Shown: positions 52,103 to 61,202 of the stretch, piece after piece
How the letters are laid out: each line of letters begins with the position of its first letter
How positions within the stretch are numbered: position 1 is the first letter of the stretch
Assembly: GCF_026626705.1 (NCBI RefSeq)
Contig: NZ_JAPNKC010000001.1
Location: 4,960,001 to 5,024,000 of the forward strand
Origin: Pyxidicoccus sp. MSG2
Lineage (GTDB): Bacteria > Myxococcota > Myxococcia > Myxococcales > Myxococcaceae
Reading direction: 5' to 3'
DNA: 64,000 nucleotides
Translations under genes and position numbers: made by a program
The notes under the pieces: model-generated
What the model was told of the DNA's origin: nothing
The model's input: only the letters and a program-made list of their open reading frames with translations
The model's database searches: none

Positions 52103-53839
52103 CTATGCGGCCGGCGGTCCCGAAGTGCCCGGCACGCTCAGCCACTCCTCGGGGATGTCGCCGCGCGGCAGCTCCAGCACGAAGGTGGAGCCCTGGCCTG
52201 GCTCGCTGGTGGCCGTCACCGTGCCGCCGAAGGCCTCGACAATCTGCCGGGTGATGTAGAGCCCCAGGCCCAGGCCGCCGTAGTGCCTGTCACTCACCGC
52301 GCGCTCGAAGCGCTCGAAGATGCGCGGCAAATCCTCCGCGGAGATGCCGATGCCGCAGTCCTGCACGGTGAGCCGCGCCAGCCGCCCGTCCGCCTCCACG
52401 CGCACGCACACCGGCTTGCCGGCGCCATACTTCAGCGCGTTGGACAGCAGGTTCGTCACCACCTGCTCCAGCCGCTGCCGGTCCCACCGGCCCACCACCG
52501 CCATGGGTGCGTGCAGCTCCAGCGTGCAGTTGAGCTGCGCGGCGGACGGAGCGAAGCGGTAGAGGATTTCCGCCGCCACGCTCGCCAGGTCCATCTCCTC
52601 CAGCTCCAGCTTCAGCCGGCCCGCCGTGATTCGCGACACGTCCAGCAGGTTGTCCACGAGGCTGGTCAGCTTGCGCACCTGGCGCTGCACCACCTCGAGC
52701 GTCTCCGACACGCGCTCGGCGGACACCGGCTCGCCCCGGGCCGCGAGCAGCTCCACCTGCTTGTGCAGCAGCTGCACCTTGAGGTGCAGCGGCGTCAGCG
52801 GCGTCTTCAGCTCGTGGCTGGCGATGCCCAGGAACTCGTCGCGCAGGCGCACCGCCTCGCGCGCCTCGCGCAAGAGTCGCGCGCTGTCCACGGAGAGCGC
52901 GGTGCGGCGGGCCAGCTCCTCCGCCAGCCGCTCCTCCTCGTCGGTGAAGTCGTGCGCCGTGTCCCCGCGGAAGAGGGCGAGCGCGCCAATGACGCGCCCG
53001 CGCGCCACCAGCGGCACGCCCAGGTAGCAGCGCAGCTCCAGCGCCAGCGCCAGCGCCGCTTCCGGCGCCCCATCGGCCCCGGCGCCCTGCGGCTCCGCCA
53101 GCAGCCGCCGCTCCGTCTGACCGGTGTCGCGCAGGGACAACAGGCTCCCCGGCACCAGCGAGTCCGCCGCCGGGTGCTGGCGCAGCAATTCCAGCAGCAG
53201 CACGTGCCGCTCCGGCGCCGCATGCACCGCCGCCACCGCGCGCAGCGGCTCGCCGGGCGGGCCCAGGTAGAGCACGCCCGCATCCGCCAGCGCGGGAACG
53301 AGCAGGCGCAGCAAGGGCTCCACCCGTCCCTCGGCATCCAGCGCCGCGCCCAGCAGCGCGCCCGCCTCCGCCAGGAGCCGCGCGGCGCTCGCCGCGTCCA
53401 TTCCCAGCCGCGCCTCCTCGCGCATGCGCAGCAGCACACCGGCCGCGTGCCCGTCGCGCACGCCCAGTGGCACCACGGAGCCCCGCAGCTGCGCCACCGT
53501 CCCGTCCGGCCGGCGCAGCCCCCAGCGCCCCTCCTTCACCCACTCGCCCGCCAACGCTCGCGTCAGCGGTGACTCGTCCAGCGGACGTGACGTATCCTCC
53601 GCACGTACCCAGACGCACCCGGGAAACCAGCCGTGCTCGATTCGCTCGGGGCGGGGGATCCGAAACTGGCGACCTGCCTCACTATTGAAGGCGAGGACGC
53701 GGCCCTTCACGTCCACCAGGACGAGCGCATCTCCTGCCTGCTCGAGGAGCAACCGAAGCACCGCATCGTTCAGGGTGGCCTCTGCACCCTCCTCGGGGTC
53801 CTGTTGAATCATCGAAGGCCAGGCGTTTCCAGAAGACAT
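52103..53839 (-). CDS. Cytoplasmic PAS-GAF sensor histidine kinase
   Basis: A 578-residue soluble kinase: a PAS-like domain (LLLEQAGDALVLVDVKGRVLAFNSEAG, about 25-140), a GAF domain (about 165-320, RCYLGVPLVARGRVIGALALFRGD), HisKA with His342 (GIASHELKTPLTPLHLK), and HATPase with LLSNALKYG, DCGIGISAEDLP and GGLGLGLYITRQIVEAFGG. No membrane segments. The start at 53839 has GGGAAG upstream. It converges on the first kinase gene (55 bp) and is divergent from the third (224 bp), so a shared intracellular signal is possible for the last two. Confidence 0.92.
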   Translation of the reverse strand: MSSGNAWPSMIQQDPEEGAEATLNDAVLRLLLEQAGDALVLVDVKGRVLAFNSEAGRQFRIPRPERIEHGWFPGCVWVRAEDTSRPLDESPLTRALAGEWVKEGRWGLRRPDGTVAQLRGSVVPLGVRDGHAAGVLLRMREEARLGMDAASAARLLAEAGALLGAALDAEGRVEPLLRLLVPALADAGVLYLGPPGEPLRAVAAVHAAPERHVLLLELLRQHPAADSLVPGSLLSLRDTGQTERRLLAEPQGAGADGAPEAALALALELRCYLGVPLVARGRVIGALALFRGDTAHDFTDEEERLAEELARRTALSVDSARLLREAREAVRLRDEFLGIASHELKTPLTPLHLKVQLLHKQVELLAARGEPVSAERVSETLEVVQRQVRKLTSLVDNLLDVSRITAGRLKLELEEMDLASVAAEILYRFAPSAAQLNCTLELHAPMAVVGRWDRQRLEQVVTNLLSNALKYGAGKPVCVRVEADGRLARLTVQDCGIGISAEDLPRIFERFERAVSDRHYGGLGLGLYITRQIVEAFGGTVTATSEPGQGSTFVLELPRGDIPEEWLSVPGTSGPPAA

Positions 53840-54062
53840 GAGGGACTTCCCGGCACGCAGCCATGGTGGCACCCCCGCCCATCCGGAAGGAAGCCGGGCG
53901 GAGTTCCCCGTGTCTCGCACAACAGCGGAAGAGGCGCCGCCGAAATCCCGGGGTCATCGCGGCCCTCTTGCTTGCCCGGGCAAAAAATCCAGAATGGTTA
54001 TGAAATTGTGAAACGCCCGGACGCCCCCGCCCGGGCAGGCGTTCTCTTCCTCGAGTCTCATC
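53840..54062. promoter_or_regulatory. Divergent promoter region between two kinase genes
   Basis: TTGCCCGGGCAA (53972-53983) is a perfect 12-nt palindrome followed by an A-rich stretch (AAAAAATCCAGAATGG) and TTATGAAATTG; a possible operator/promoter of the plus-strand kinase gene. The rest is GC-rich without clear motifs. Confidence 0.4.
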
Positions 54063-56930
54063 ATGCAGACGCCGCACTCCAGGCCTGACTGGACCGCCAG
54101 CGAGCGCCGCTATCGCCTGGTCCTCGACAACCTCAAGGAGGTGGTCTTCCAGACTGACACCCTGGGTGTCTGGACGTTCCTCAACCCTGCATGGACGGAG
54201 GTGACCGGCTTCACGGTGGACGAGTCGCTGGGCAAGCCCTACCAGGAGTTCCTCCACCCGGACGACCGGCCTCGCGCGCAGGAGCTGTTCGTCGCGCTCG
54301 TGGAGCGGGATTTGGAGTTCGCCCGCACGGAGGTGCGCTACCTCACCCGCCTGGGCGGCGCCGTCTGGGTGGAGGTGTTCTGCCGGCCGATGCTGGCGGA
54401 GGACGGCACCCTCCTTGGCATGTCGGGGACGCTCATCGACGTCACCGAGCGCAAGGCCGCGGACGGCGCACTGGCGAGGCGTGAGCGCTACCTCACCGCG
54501 CTGGTGGAGATGCAGCAGCGGCTGCTGACGACACCCGAGGGCAGCGACCTCTACGGGCCCGCGCTGGCGCCGTTGGGCCAGGCGTCGGGCGCCAGCCGCG
54601 TATACGTGTTCGAGATGCACCGCGGAGAGGACGGGGCGCTCATGTGCAGCCAGCGCGCGGAGTGGTGCGCGCCGGGGGTGAAGCCGGAAATCGACAACCC
54701 GGACCTCCAGAACCTGCCCATGGACCCCATCCTCACCCGCTGGACGGAGGCGCTGTCGCGCGGCGACGTCATCGATGGGCTGGTGGCGGACTTCCCCGAG
54801 GGTGAGCGGGCGCTGCTGGACCCGCAGGGCATCCTGTCCATCCTGGTGCTGCCCATGCGCGTGCAGGGCGTGCTGGCGGGCTTCATCGGCTTCGACAACG
54901 TCGCCGAGGCGCGCGCGTGGGACCGGCTGGAGGTGGACCTGCTGTCGGCGGCGGCGGGCGCCATCTCCGTGACGCTGGAGCGGCGCGAGTCGGAGCGGGC
55001 GCTGCGCGAGCGCGAGCGGCGCTTCCGGCAGCTCGCGGAGAACGCGTCGGACGTGTTGTACCTCTACCGGCGTGAGCCGCCGCGCGGCTTCGCCTACGTG
55101 AGCCGCGTGGCCCACGCCAAGCTGGGCTACGGCCCGGTGGAGCACTACGGCGAGCCGGACCTCTGGTACCAGCGCGTGCACCCCGAGGACCGGGCGCTGC
55201 TGGAGCAACTGCTGGAGGCGCCGCAGCCCTTCCAGGGCGCGCCGGTGGTGGTGCGCTTCCTCCACCCGGACGGGCGCACGCTGTGGCTGGAGCACGTGGT
55301 GGCGCCGGTGACGGACGCCTCCGGGCGCGTGGTGGCGGTGGAGGGCCTGGCGCGCGACATCACCGAGCGCCGCGAGGCGGAAGAAGCGCTCAAGCTGTCC
55401 GAGGCCAGCTTCCGCGCGCTCCTCGAAGGCGTGCCGGACGCGGCGGCGATCGAGCGAGACGGGCACATCGTCTACGCCAACGCGGCGCTCGTCTCCACGC
55501 TGGGCTTCGAGCGCGCGGAGCAGCTCACGGGCCAGCGCTTCGGCGACTTCGTGAAGGACATGCGCGGGCCGGAGGCGGTGCGGGCCGGGGCGCTCACGGG
55601 AGAGCGGCGGCTGGTGCGGCGCGACGGGCGCACGCGGGTGGCGGAGGTGGTGTCGCTGCCGCTGCGCTTCGACGGGCAGCCGGCGGTGGTGTCCATCGCC
55701 CGCGACGTGACGGAGCAGCGGCAGTTGCAGGCGCGGCTGACGCTGGCGGACCGGCTGGCGTCGGTGGGTACGCTCGCGGCGGGCATCGCCCACGAAATCA
55801 ACAACCCGCTGGCCTTCGTGCTCTCCAACCTGGGCTTCCTCGCGGACGAGTTCCGCCACCACCTGCCCCCCGGCGACGGCGCGTCGGCGATCCAGGCACG
55901 GATGAAGGGCGAGCCCGACGTGGCCGAGTGGCACGAGGTGCTCAACGAGGCGTGCGAGGGCGCCGAGCGCGTGCGTCAAATCGTCCGCCAGCTCAAGACG
56001 TTCTCCCGGCCGGACGAGGAGCGCGTGTCGCCGCTGGACATGCACTCGGTGCTGGAGTCCGTGGCGATGATGGCGGCGAACGAAATCCGCCACCGCGCGC
56101 AGCTGCGGCGGGACTACGGCGACATCCCCCCCGTCATGGCGAACGAGGGGAAGCTGAGCCAGGTGTTCCTCAACCTCGTGGTGAATGCGGCGCAGGCCAT
56201 TCCCGAGGGCGCGGCGCACCGGCATGAAATCCGACTGGTCACCCGGCGCGACGGGCACGGCCGCGTGGTGGTGGAGGTGCAGGACACCGGCGTGGGGATT
56301 CCGCGCGAGGTCATGGACCGCATCTTCGACCCGTTCTTCACCACCAAGCCGGTGGGCGTGGGCACGGGGCTGGGGCTGTCCATCTGCCACAGCATCATCA
56401 GCGGGCTGGGCGGCGACATCACCGTGGAGAGCGAGCCGGGCCGGGGCACCGTCTTCCGCGTGCTGCTGCCCACCACGGAGCCGAAGCCTCGCCCCGTACC
56501 GGTGGTGGCCGGGCCGAAGCAGGCCCGGGGCGCGCCGCGCGGCCGGGTGCTGGTGGTGGACGACGAGCCGGCGGTGGGCCGGGTGCTGCAGCGCATCCTC
56601 CGCGAGCACCAGGTGGAGGTGGCCAACAGCGGGCGCCAGGCGCTGGAGCTGCTCGAGCGGGGCCTGGAGCCGGACGCCGTCCTGTGCGACGTCATGATGC
56701 CGGACCTCACCGGCCGTGACGTGTACGAGGCGGTGCGGCGCGAGCACGCGGGGATGGAGGGCCGCTTCATCTTCGTGTCGGGCGGCGCCTTCACCACCGG
56801 CGCGCGCGAGTTCCTCGCCAGCATCCCCAACCTCCTCCTGGAGAAGCCCTTCGACGAGGGCCGCGTGCGCAACGTGGTGGATGAACTGGTGCGGCTGCGC
56901 CAGCCGGCCGTGGCCCCCAACGGGGTCTGA
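54063..56930 (+). CDS. Hybrid sensor histidine kinase, PAS-GAF-PAS-PAS-HisKA-HATPase-REC
   Basis: A 955-residue soluble kinase. PAS 1 (about 15-135), GAF (150-310), PAS 2 (315-440) and PAS 3 (440-560) precede HisKA with His577 (AAGIAHEINNPLAFVL, the HEINNP subclass), HATPase (NLVVNAAQAIPEG, DTGVGIPREVMD, GTGLGLSICHSIISGLGG) and a C-terminal receiver with DDE, phospho-acceptor Asp876 (LCDVMMPDLTG), Ser in FVSGG and Lys in LEKPFD. Phosphate probably passes from His577 to Asp876, or the receiver acts as a sink. Start ATG at 54063. Confidence 0.93.
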   Translation: MQTPHSRPDWTASERRYRLVLDNLKEVVFQTDTLGVWTFLNPAWTEVTGFTVDESLGKPYQEFLHPDDRPRAQELFVALVERDLEFARTEVRYLTRLGGAVWVEVFCRPMLAEDGTLLGMSGTLIDVTERKAADGALARRERYLTALVEMQQRLLTTPEGSDLYGPALAPLGQASGASRVYVFEMHRGEDGALMCSQRAEWCAPGVKPEIDNPDLQNLPMDPILTRWTEALSRGDVIDGLVADFPEGERALLDPQGILSILVLPMRVQGVLAGFIGFDNVAEARAWDRLEVDLLSAAAGAISVTLERRESERALRERERRFRQLAENASDVLYLYRREPPRGFAYVSRVAHAKLGYGPVEHYGEPDLWYQRVHPEDRALLEQLLEAPQPFQGAPVVVRFLHPDGRTLWLEHVVAPVTDASGRVVAVEGLARDITERREAEEALKLSEASFRALLEGVPDAAAIERDGHIVYANAALVSTLGFERAEQLTGQRFGDFVKDMRGPEAVRAGALTGERRLVRRDGRTRVAEVVSLPLRFDGQPAVVSIARDVTEQRQLQARLTLADRLASVGTLAAGIAHEINNPLAFVLSNLGFLADEFRHHLPPGDGASAIQARMKGEPDVAEWHEVLNEACEGAERVRQIVRQLKTFSRPDEERVSPLDMHSVLESVAMMAANEIRHRAQLRRDYGDIPPVMANEGKLSQVFLNLVVNAAQAIPEGAAHRHEIRLVTRRDGHGRVVVEVQDTGVGIPREVMDRIFDPFFTTKPVGVGTGLGLSICHSIISGLGGDITVESEPGRGTVFRVLLPTTEPKPRPVPVVAGPKQARGAPRGRVLVVDDEPAVGRVLQRILREHQVEVANSGRQALELLERGLEPDAVLCDVMMPDLTGRDVYEAVRREHAGMEGRFIFVSGGAFTTGAREFLASIPNLLLEKPFDEGRVRNVVDELVRLRQPAVAPNGV

Positions 56931-57061
56931 GCGGGGCGCCGAAAAGACCTCGGGCAGCCATCGGTCATCGGGAGGACCCTCCTCCCACTGACCGATGCGC
57001 CGGAGGTGGCAGGCAGGCGAACGTGGCCTTGCACGCCCTTCCTCCACCCCCGAGGCCCTGA

Positions 57062-58489
57062 ATGAACCGCACCCTGTTGCTGGTGTCCGCCGCCGGACTG
57101 CTCGCCCTCGGCGCGCTGATGGTGGGCAAGCCCACACCGCCCCCGCCTCCGCCCGTCACCGACACCAGCCACACGGTGGCGAGGCCGGACGAGCCCGACG
57201 CCACGGTGACGCTGCCGCTCGTCACCTCCACCCCCTCGGGCGGCGCGCTCACCCTGTCCGGCAAGCTGTCCGGCGCGTACGTGCAGACGGGCACCAGTGA
57301 GGTCTTCGCGTGGCTGGAGCTGAAGGCCCATCCGGCCGAGGCCGGCCGCCGCGTCCCCGTCAACCTGGCCCTCGTCATCGACCGCTCCGGCTCCATGTCC
57401 GGCCAGAAGCTGGCGGACGCGAAGCGCGCCGCGGCGGAGCTGGTGAGCCGCCTCACGTCCGAGGACCGGCTCGCCTTCGTCGACTACGGCACGGACGTGA
57501 AGGCCCTCCCCAGCCGCCCGGTGACGGAGGAGGTGCGCGCCGAGCTGCTGCGGACCATCGCCGACCTCCGCGACGACGGCTCCACCAACACCAGCGGCGG
57601 CCTCGCCGAGGCGGCGCGCGCCCTGCGCCCGTACCTGCGCGAGTTCCGCGTCAGCCGCGCCATCCTCCTGAGCGACGGCCAGCCCACCACGGGAATGGTG
57701 CGGGAGTCGGAGCTGTACGCGCTGGTGCGCGGCATGCGCGACGAGGGAATCACCGTGAGCGCGCTGGGCGTGGGCGGAGACTTCAACGAGGCGCTGATGC
57801 GCGGCATGGCCGAGCAGGGCGGCGGCTTCTCCGGCTTCATCGACGACTCGGCGAAGCTGGCCGAGGTGTTCTCCCGCGAGCTGGACCAGGCCACCAGCAC
57901 CGTGGCCCGGCGCGTGGAACTGGAGCTGCGGCTGCCCGCGGAAATCCAGACCGTGGAGGTCATGGGCCTGCCCGCCACGCGCGAGGGACAACTGGTGAAG
58001 GTGCCACTGTACGACCTGGCCGGAGACCAGAGCGTGCGCGTGGTGGCGAAGCTGACGCTCGCGACGGGGGCCGCGAGCGGCGTGCTTCAGGTCTTGGACG
58101 CCCGGGTGCGCTACGTGGATGTGGGCAGGGACGCGGTGGCGGACACGGGGCTGAAGCTCGCCGCGGCGGTGACGGCCGACGCGACGGTGGTGCGGGCGAA
58201 CCTGGACAAGGACGTGCGCGTCCATGCGACACGGGCGTTGGGCACCCAGCACATGCTGGCCGCGGCGGAGGAGATGAAGCGCGGCAACCGGCAGGCGGCG
58301 CGTGGGCTGCTGGACAACGCCCGGAGGATTTTCGGCACGTCCGCGTCGGCGCTCTCGGGGGAGCTTGCGGAGCTCGACCAGACAGAGGCAGCCTATGGGA
58401 GCGCGTCCGACGAGGAAGAGGTCCGCCGGGAGTCGCGGAACCTCTACAAGAAGACGATGAAGAACTTCGGCACGAACAACGCGTACTAG
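57062..58489 (+). CDS. von Willebrand factor A domain protein, exported
   Basis: A 475-residue protein with an N-terminal hydrophobic signal/anchor (LLLVSAAGLLALGALMVG) and a Pro-rich linker. The VWA domain has an intact MIDAS (VIDRSGSMSG, Asp107; Thr in NTSGGLAEA; Asp in LLSDGQPTTG), at about residues 95-290. A beta-sandwich and a C-terminal helical region rich in Arg/Lys/Glu follow. It resembles the YfbK/VWFA group. The domain binds divalent metal and mediates protein-protein contact. The membrane/coiled-coil gene starts 16 bp after its stop, so the two likely form an operon. Confidence 0.88.
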   Translation: MNRTLLLVSAAGLLALGALMVGKPTPPPPPPVTDTSHTVARPDEPDATVTLPLVTSTPSGGALTLSGKLSGAYVQTGTSEVFAWLELKAHPAEAGRRVPVNLALVIDRSGSMSGQKLADAKRAAAELVSRLTSEDRLAFVDYGTDVKALPSRPVTEEVRAELLRTIADLRDDGSTNTSGGLAEAARALRPYLREFRVSRAILLSDGQPTTGMVRESELYALVRGMRDEGITVSALGVGGDFNEALMRGMAEQGGGFSGFIDDSAKLAEVFSRELDQATSTVARRVELELRLPAEIQTVEVMGLPATREGQLVKVPLYDLAGDQSVRVVAKLTLATGAASGVLQVLDARVRYVDVGRDAVADTGLKLAAAVTADATVVRANLDKDVRVHATRALGTQHMLAAAEEMKRGNRQAARGLLDNARRIFGTSASALSGELAELDQTEAAYGSASDEEEVRRESRNLYKKTMKNFGTNNAY

Positions 58490-58505
58490 CCAGGACGGTG
58501 CACCG

Positions 58506-59609
58506 ATGGGCCTCTCCATGCAGTTCCTCCACCGCGAGGAGTTCGAGTCGCGCACGCTCCGCGCGCTGGGAGGCGCCGCCTGCATGGGCATCCTCGGGGC
58601 CGCCGCCCAGCGGCTGCACTTCCCCCTGGAGCCGGGCTACTTCGCGGTGGTGGCCGCCGCCATCGCCGGCGCGAAGGCGCTCCCCCGCAACGCCATCAGC
58701 CTGCGCATCGGCCTGGCGCTGCTGCCGGCCGTGCCCTTCTTCCTCGACCTGGATGATCCGCTCCCGCAGGGCCTGGCGGCGGCCGTCGCCGCCGCGCTGG
58801 TGGCGTGGCTGGGCAACGGCCGGGGCGAGTCGGGCCGGCCCTTCTCCGTGGCCGCGAGCGCCGCCGCCGCGGGCGTGCTCGTCCCGCTGTCGCTGTACGT
58901 GAGCGAGGTGCTGCAGGCGCGCTTCGTCGGACACACGGGGCTCTTCCCGGTGCTGGTGGGCTTCCTCACCGTGGCCCTCTTCTGGAGCATCGGCACGCTG
59001 CCGGCCAACGTGGTGATGGAGCTGGACGCGGTGGAGGCACGGGGCCGGCTGCTGGAGGACTCGCTCAAGGGCGAGGCCCGCGTGCTGGCCGTGCGCGCGC
59101 TGGGGCTCTACCGCCAGTGCAAGGACGTGGTGCGGGGCATGCCGGCCAGCCCCGGGCGCCAGGAGCTGCTGGGCGTGCTGGAGAAGATGGCCGGGGAGAG
59201 TTTCTCCCTCGCCGAGGCCCACGCGGGGCTGGAGGCGCAGCTCGGCTCGGTGGTGGCCAACGACGTGGACGCGCAGGTGCGCGAGCTGCGCAACCGCGCC
59301 TCCACCACGCAGGACGCGGTGGCCCGGCGCCAGCTGGAGCTGGCCGCGTCGTCGCTGGGCGAGGAGCTGAACCACCTGGACGCGCTGTCCCGCCGCCGCG
59401 AGCGACTGCTGGCCCAGCTCCACGCCCAGGTGGCGCTGCTGGAGCGCGCCCGCGTGTCCTTCGTCGGCGTGCAGGGCAGTGAGATGGGCGCCAAGGGCGC
59501 GCAGGCGGCCCAGCTGGCGCGCAGGCTCAAGAGCCTGGGCGAGGACCCCTCCGCGCCCCCCGCCGAGGACGCCGCGCCGGTGTCCGCCCCCCAGGGCACG
59601 CGCGTCTAG
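58506..59609 (+). CDS. Membrane protein with C-terminal coiled coils (unknown family)
   Basis: A 367-residue protein: five or six hydrophobic segments in the first 165 residues (AACMGILGAAAQRLHF, FAVVAAAIAGAK, GLALLPAVPFFLDLD, AAAVAAALVAWLG, AAAAGVLVPLSLYV, GFLTVALFWSIGTLP), then 200 residues of predicted coiled coil with many Leu/Glu/Arg heptads (QLELAASSLGEELNHLDALSRRRERLLAQLHAQVALLERAR). No named family recognised. Probably made with the VWA protein. Its TAG stop overlaps the stop of the convergent small gene by 4 bp (CTAG). Confidence 0.75.
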   Translation: MGLSMQFLHREEFESRTLRALGGAACMGILGAAAQRLHFPLEPGYFAVVAAAIAGAKALPRNAISLRIGLALLPAVPFFLDLDDPLPQGLAAAVAAALVAWLGNGRGESGRPFSVAASAAAAGVLVPLSLYVSEVLQARFVGHTGLFPVLVGFLTVALFWSIGTLPANVVMELDAVEARGRLLEDSLKGEARVLAVRALGLYRQCKDVVRGMPASPGRQELLGVLEKMAGESFSLAEAHAGLEAQLGSVVANDVDAQVRELRNRASTTQDAVARRQLELAASSLGEELNHLDALSRRRERLLAQLHAQVALLERARVSFVGVQGSEMGAKGAQAAQLARRLKSLGEDPSAPPAEDAAPVSAPQGTRV

Positions 59610-59926
59610 TGCTTCCTGGCGGCGCGGCCACCGCTCCGCTTGCGCGTCGCGTGCGTCTTGTGGACGACACGCGGCGTGTGGAGCTGGTCGGCAATGCGCT
59701 TCTCGATTTCCTCGCGCGTGCTGCGGGCGATGACGAGCGCGGCCTCGATTTCCTCGCGCACCCGCGAGGCCTGCTCCTCGGCGGCGGCGCGGTACTCGGA
59801 CGTCGTGCGGCGCAGCGCGATGCTGCCCCGGTCCGCGGTATTGCCCCCGGCCCGGCTCACACGGGGCGCCGTGCGCCGCGCACGACTCTTGGTGCCACTG
59901 CTCTCCTGTTGTTGCTTCTCCGCCAT
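59606..59926 (-). CDS. Small basic protein with coiled coil and histone-like tail
   Basis: A 106-residue protein: Lys/Gln/Ser-rich start (MAEKQQQESSGTKSRARRT), a central helix (AAEEQASRVREEIEAALVIARSTREEIEKRIADQL) and a basic tail (VHKTHATRKRSGGRAARKH). The tail resembles those of bacterial histone H1-like or nucleoid proteins, and a DNA or polyphosphate association is possible. No family. The start at 59926 was chosen over a longer frame because the upstream codons are Cys/Pro-rich. It overlaps the convergent gene's stop. Confidence 0.6.
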   Translation of the reverse strand: MAEKQQQESSGTKSRARRTAPRVSRAGGNTADRGSIALRRTTSEYRAAAEEQASRVREEIEAALVIARSTREEIEKRIADQLHTPRVVHKTHATRKRSGGRAARKH

Positions 59927-60227
59927 CGGCGTCCCCCTGGAAGGTCGTTTCGCTTCCCGGAAGGTGGGGTGCGATCGGGCGCCAGGGAAGTCCGTCCCTG
60001 AGTCGCATGCCGGGCAGACGGGGGGACAATCGCCCTGCCCTCCAGCAGCGGCCCTTCTCACCGCCCCAAGAAAAGCGCTATAGGCCCCGATGCCGTAACG
60101 GAGCTTTTCCAGGAGCCCCTGCTAGTGACAGTGGCGCCGTTCACCCCCAGGCCGGCGGGGTGCGGCGCGGGCTCAACGCCGCTCCATCTGCCCCGACCGG
60201 GGGCAGCGGCCACCTGCGAGGGATACC
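59927..60227. other. Divergent intergenic region
   Basis: About 300 bp between the small basic gene and the hydroxylase gene. No convincing promoter, repeat or gene was seen. It must hold the promoters of both genes. Confidence 0.35.
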
Positions 60228-61058
60228 GTGTCAGTCAGCGCACCCTTCTCTTTCTTCAAGAACCGCAAGCACAACCTGGACCGGATGACGCTGGGCGATC
60301 TGGTCTACTCGTTCTTCACCTACTACGCCGTCGTCGCCTACATCGCGGTGGGCATCACCAGCTTCGTGCTCGCGGTGAAGTGGCTCGACAACCCGGTCCG
60401 CATGCTGCTGACCATGCTCGCCACGAGCCTGGCGTTCCCGCTGGGCTGGTACCTCGTGCACCGCAACATCCTGCACGGGCGCTTCCTCTACAAAAGCCCG
60501 CTGACCGCGGCGATGTGGAAGCGCGTCCACTTCGACCACCACCAGGACCCCAATGACTTGCGCGTCCTCTTCGGCGCGCTGGGCAACACGCTGCCCCTCA
60601 TCAGCGTGGTGATTGTCCCCATGGGCTGGCTCATCGGAGGCAGGGCCTCGGCCGCCGCCGGGCTGGGCTGGGCGATGGTGAATATCTGCTTCTACGAGTT
60701 CTGCCACTGCATCCAGCACCTGAACTACACGCCGAAGCTTGGCTTCCTGAAGGAAATCAAGCGGTTGCACCTGTCACACCATTACCACAACGAGCAGGGC
60801 AACTACGGCATCACCAACTACCTCTGGGACCGGGTCCTCACCACCTACTACGCGAAGGCCGGTGACGTGCCCAAGAGCCCCACCGTCTTCAACCTCGGCT
60901 ACACCGCCGAGGAGGCCCAGAAGTACCCCTGGGTGGACCGGCTCTCCGGCGGCACCCGCGGCGACGGCCACCCCCGCCGCTTCTGGGAGGGGAAGAACCC
61001 CGACTCCGTCCAGACGGTGGCGGAGGAGCCCGCCCGCGCCGCCAGCGGCGAGCACTGA
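60228..61058 (+). CDS. Fatty acid hydroxylase/sterol desaturase-superfamily membrane di-iron enzyme
   Basis: A 276-residue protein with several membrane segments and the His clusters of integral-membrane di-iron oxygenases: HRNILHG, HFDHHQD, EFCHCIQHLNY and HLSHHYHNEQGNYG. These bind two irons in the cytosolic face and hydroxylate fatty acyl or related lipids. The start is GTG 60228 with GAGGGA upstream. A terminator follows at 61091. Substrate and position of hydroxylation cannot be inferred. Confidence 0.88.
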   Translation: MSVSAPFSFFKNRKHNLDRMTLGDLVYSFFTYYAVVAYIAVGITSFVLAVKWLDNPVRMLLTMLATSLAFPLGWYLVHRNILHGRFLYKSPLTAAMWKRVHFDHHQDPNDLRVLFGALGNTLPLISVVIVPMGWLIGGRASAAAGLGWAMVNICFYEFCHCIQHLNYTPKLGFLKEIKRLHLSHHYHNEQGNYGITNYLWDRVLTTYYAKAGDVPKSPTVFNLGYTAEEAQKYPWVDRLSGGTRGDGHPRRFWEGKNPDSVQTVAEEPARAASGEH

Positions 61059-61090
61059 CAGCGGCCCACCTCCACGGCGCCGCACACCAG

Positions 61091-61127
61091 GCCCCCTCCT
61101 TCCCTTGCCGGGAGAGGGGGCTTTCTT
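61091..61127 (+). terminator. Rho-independent terminator after the hydroxylase gene
   Basis: GCCCCCTC (61091-61098) pairs with GAGGGGGC (61114-61121) across a 15-nt loop and is followed by TTTCTT. It lies just before the BlaI-type promoter. Confidence 0.7.
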
Positions 61128-61138
61128 CCGACACCTTC

Positions 61139-61181
61139 TACGAAGACCTTCGTTGACATCTACGAACGGGTTCGTAATATA
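61139..61181 (+). promoter_or_regulatory. Sigma-70 promoter with two BlaI-type dyads
   Basis: TTGACA (61153-61158) and TAATAT (61175-61180) give a near-consensus promoter with a 16-nt spacer (or AATATA with 17). Dyad 1 (61139-61154) is TACGAA-GACC-TTCGTT and dyad 2 (61161-61176) is a perfect TACGAA-CGGG-TTCGTA. They overlap the -35 upstream edge and the spacer, ideal for repression. BlaI/MecI operators are dyads of this size. Confidence 0.85.
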
Positions 61182-61202
61182 GCCGTGTCGAGAGGGAGCG
61201 TG

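Noticed and set aside
53682..57137. Very long open frame antisense to two sensor kinase genes
   Set aside because: It is rich in His, Arg and Gln, has no family motif and mirrors the GC-biased third positions of the real genes; the kinases on the other strands have complete domain signatures.
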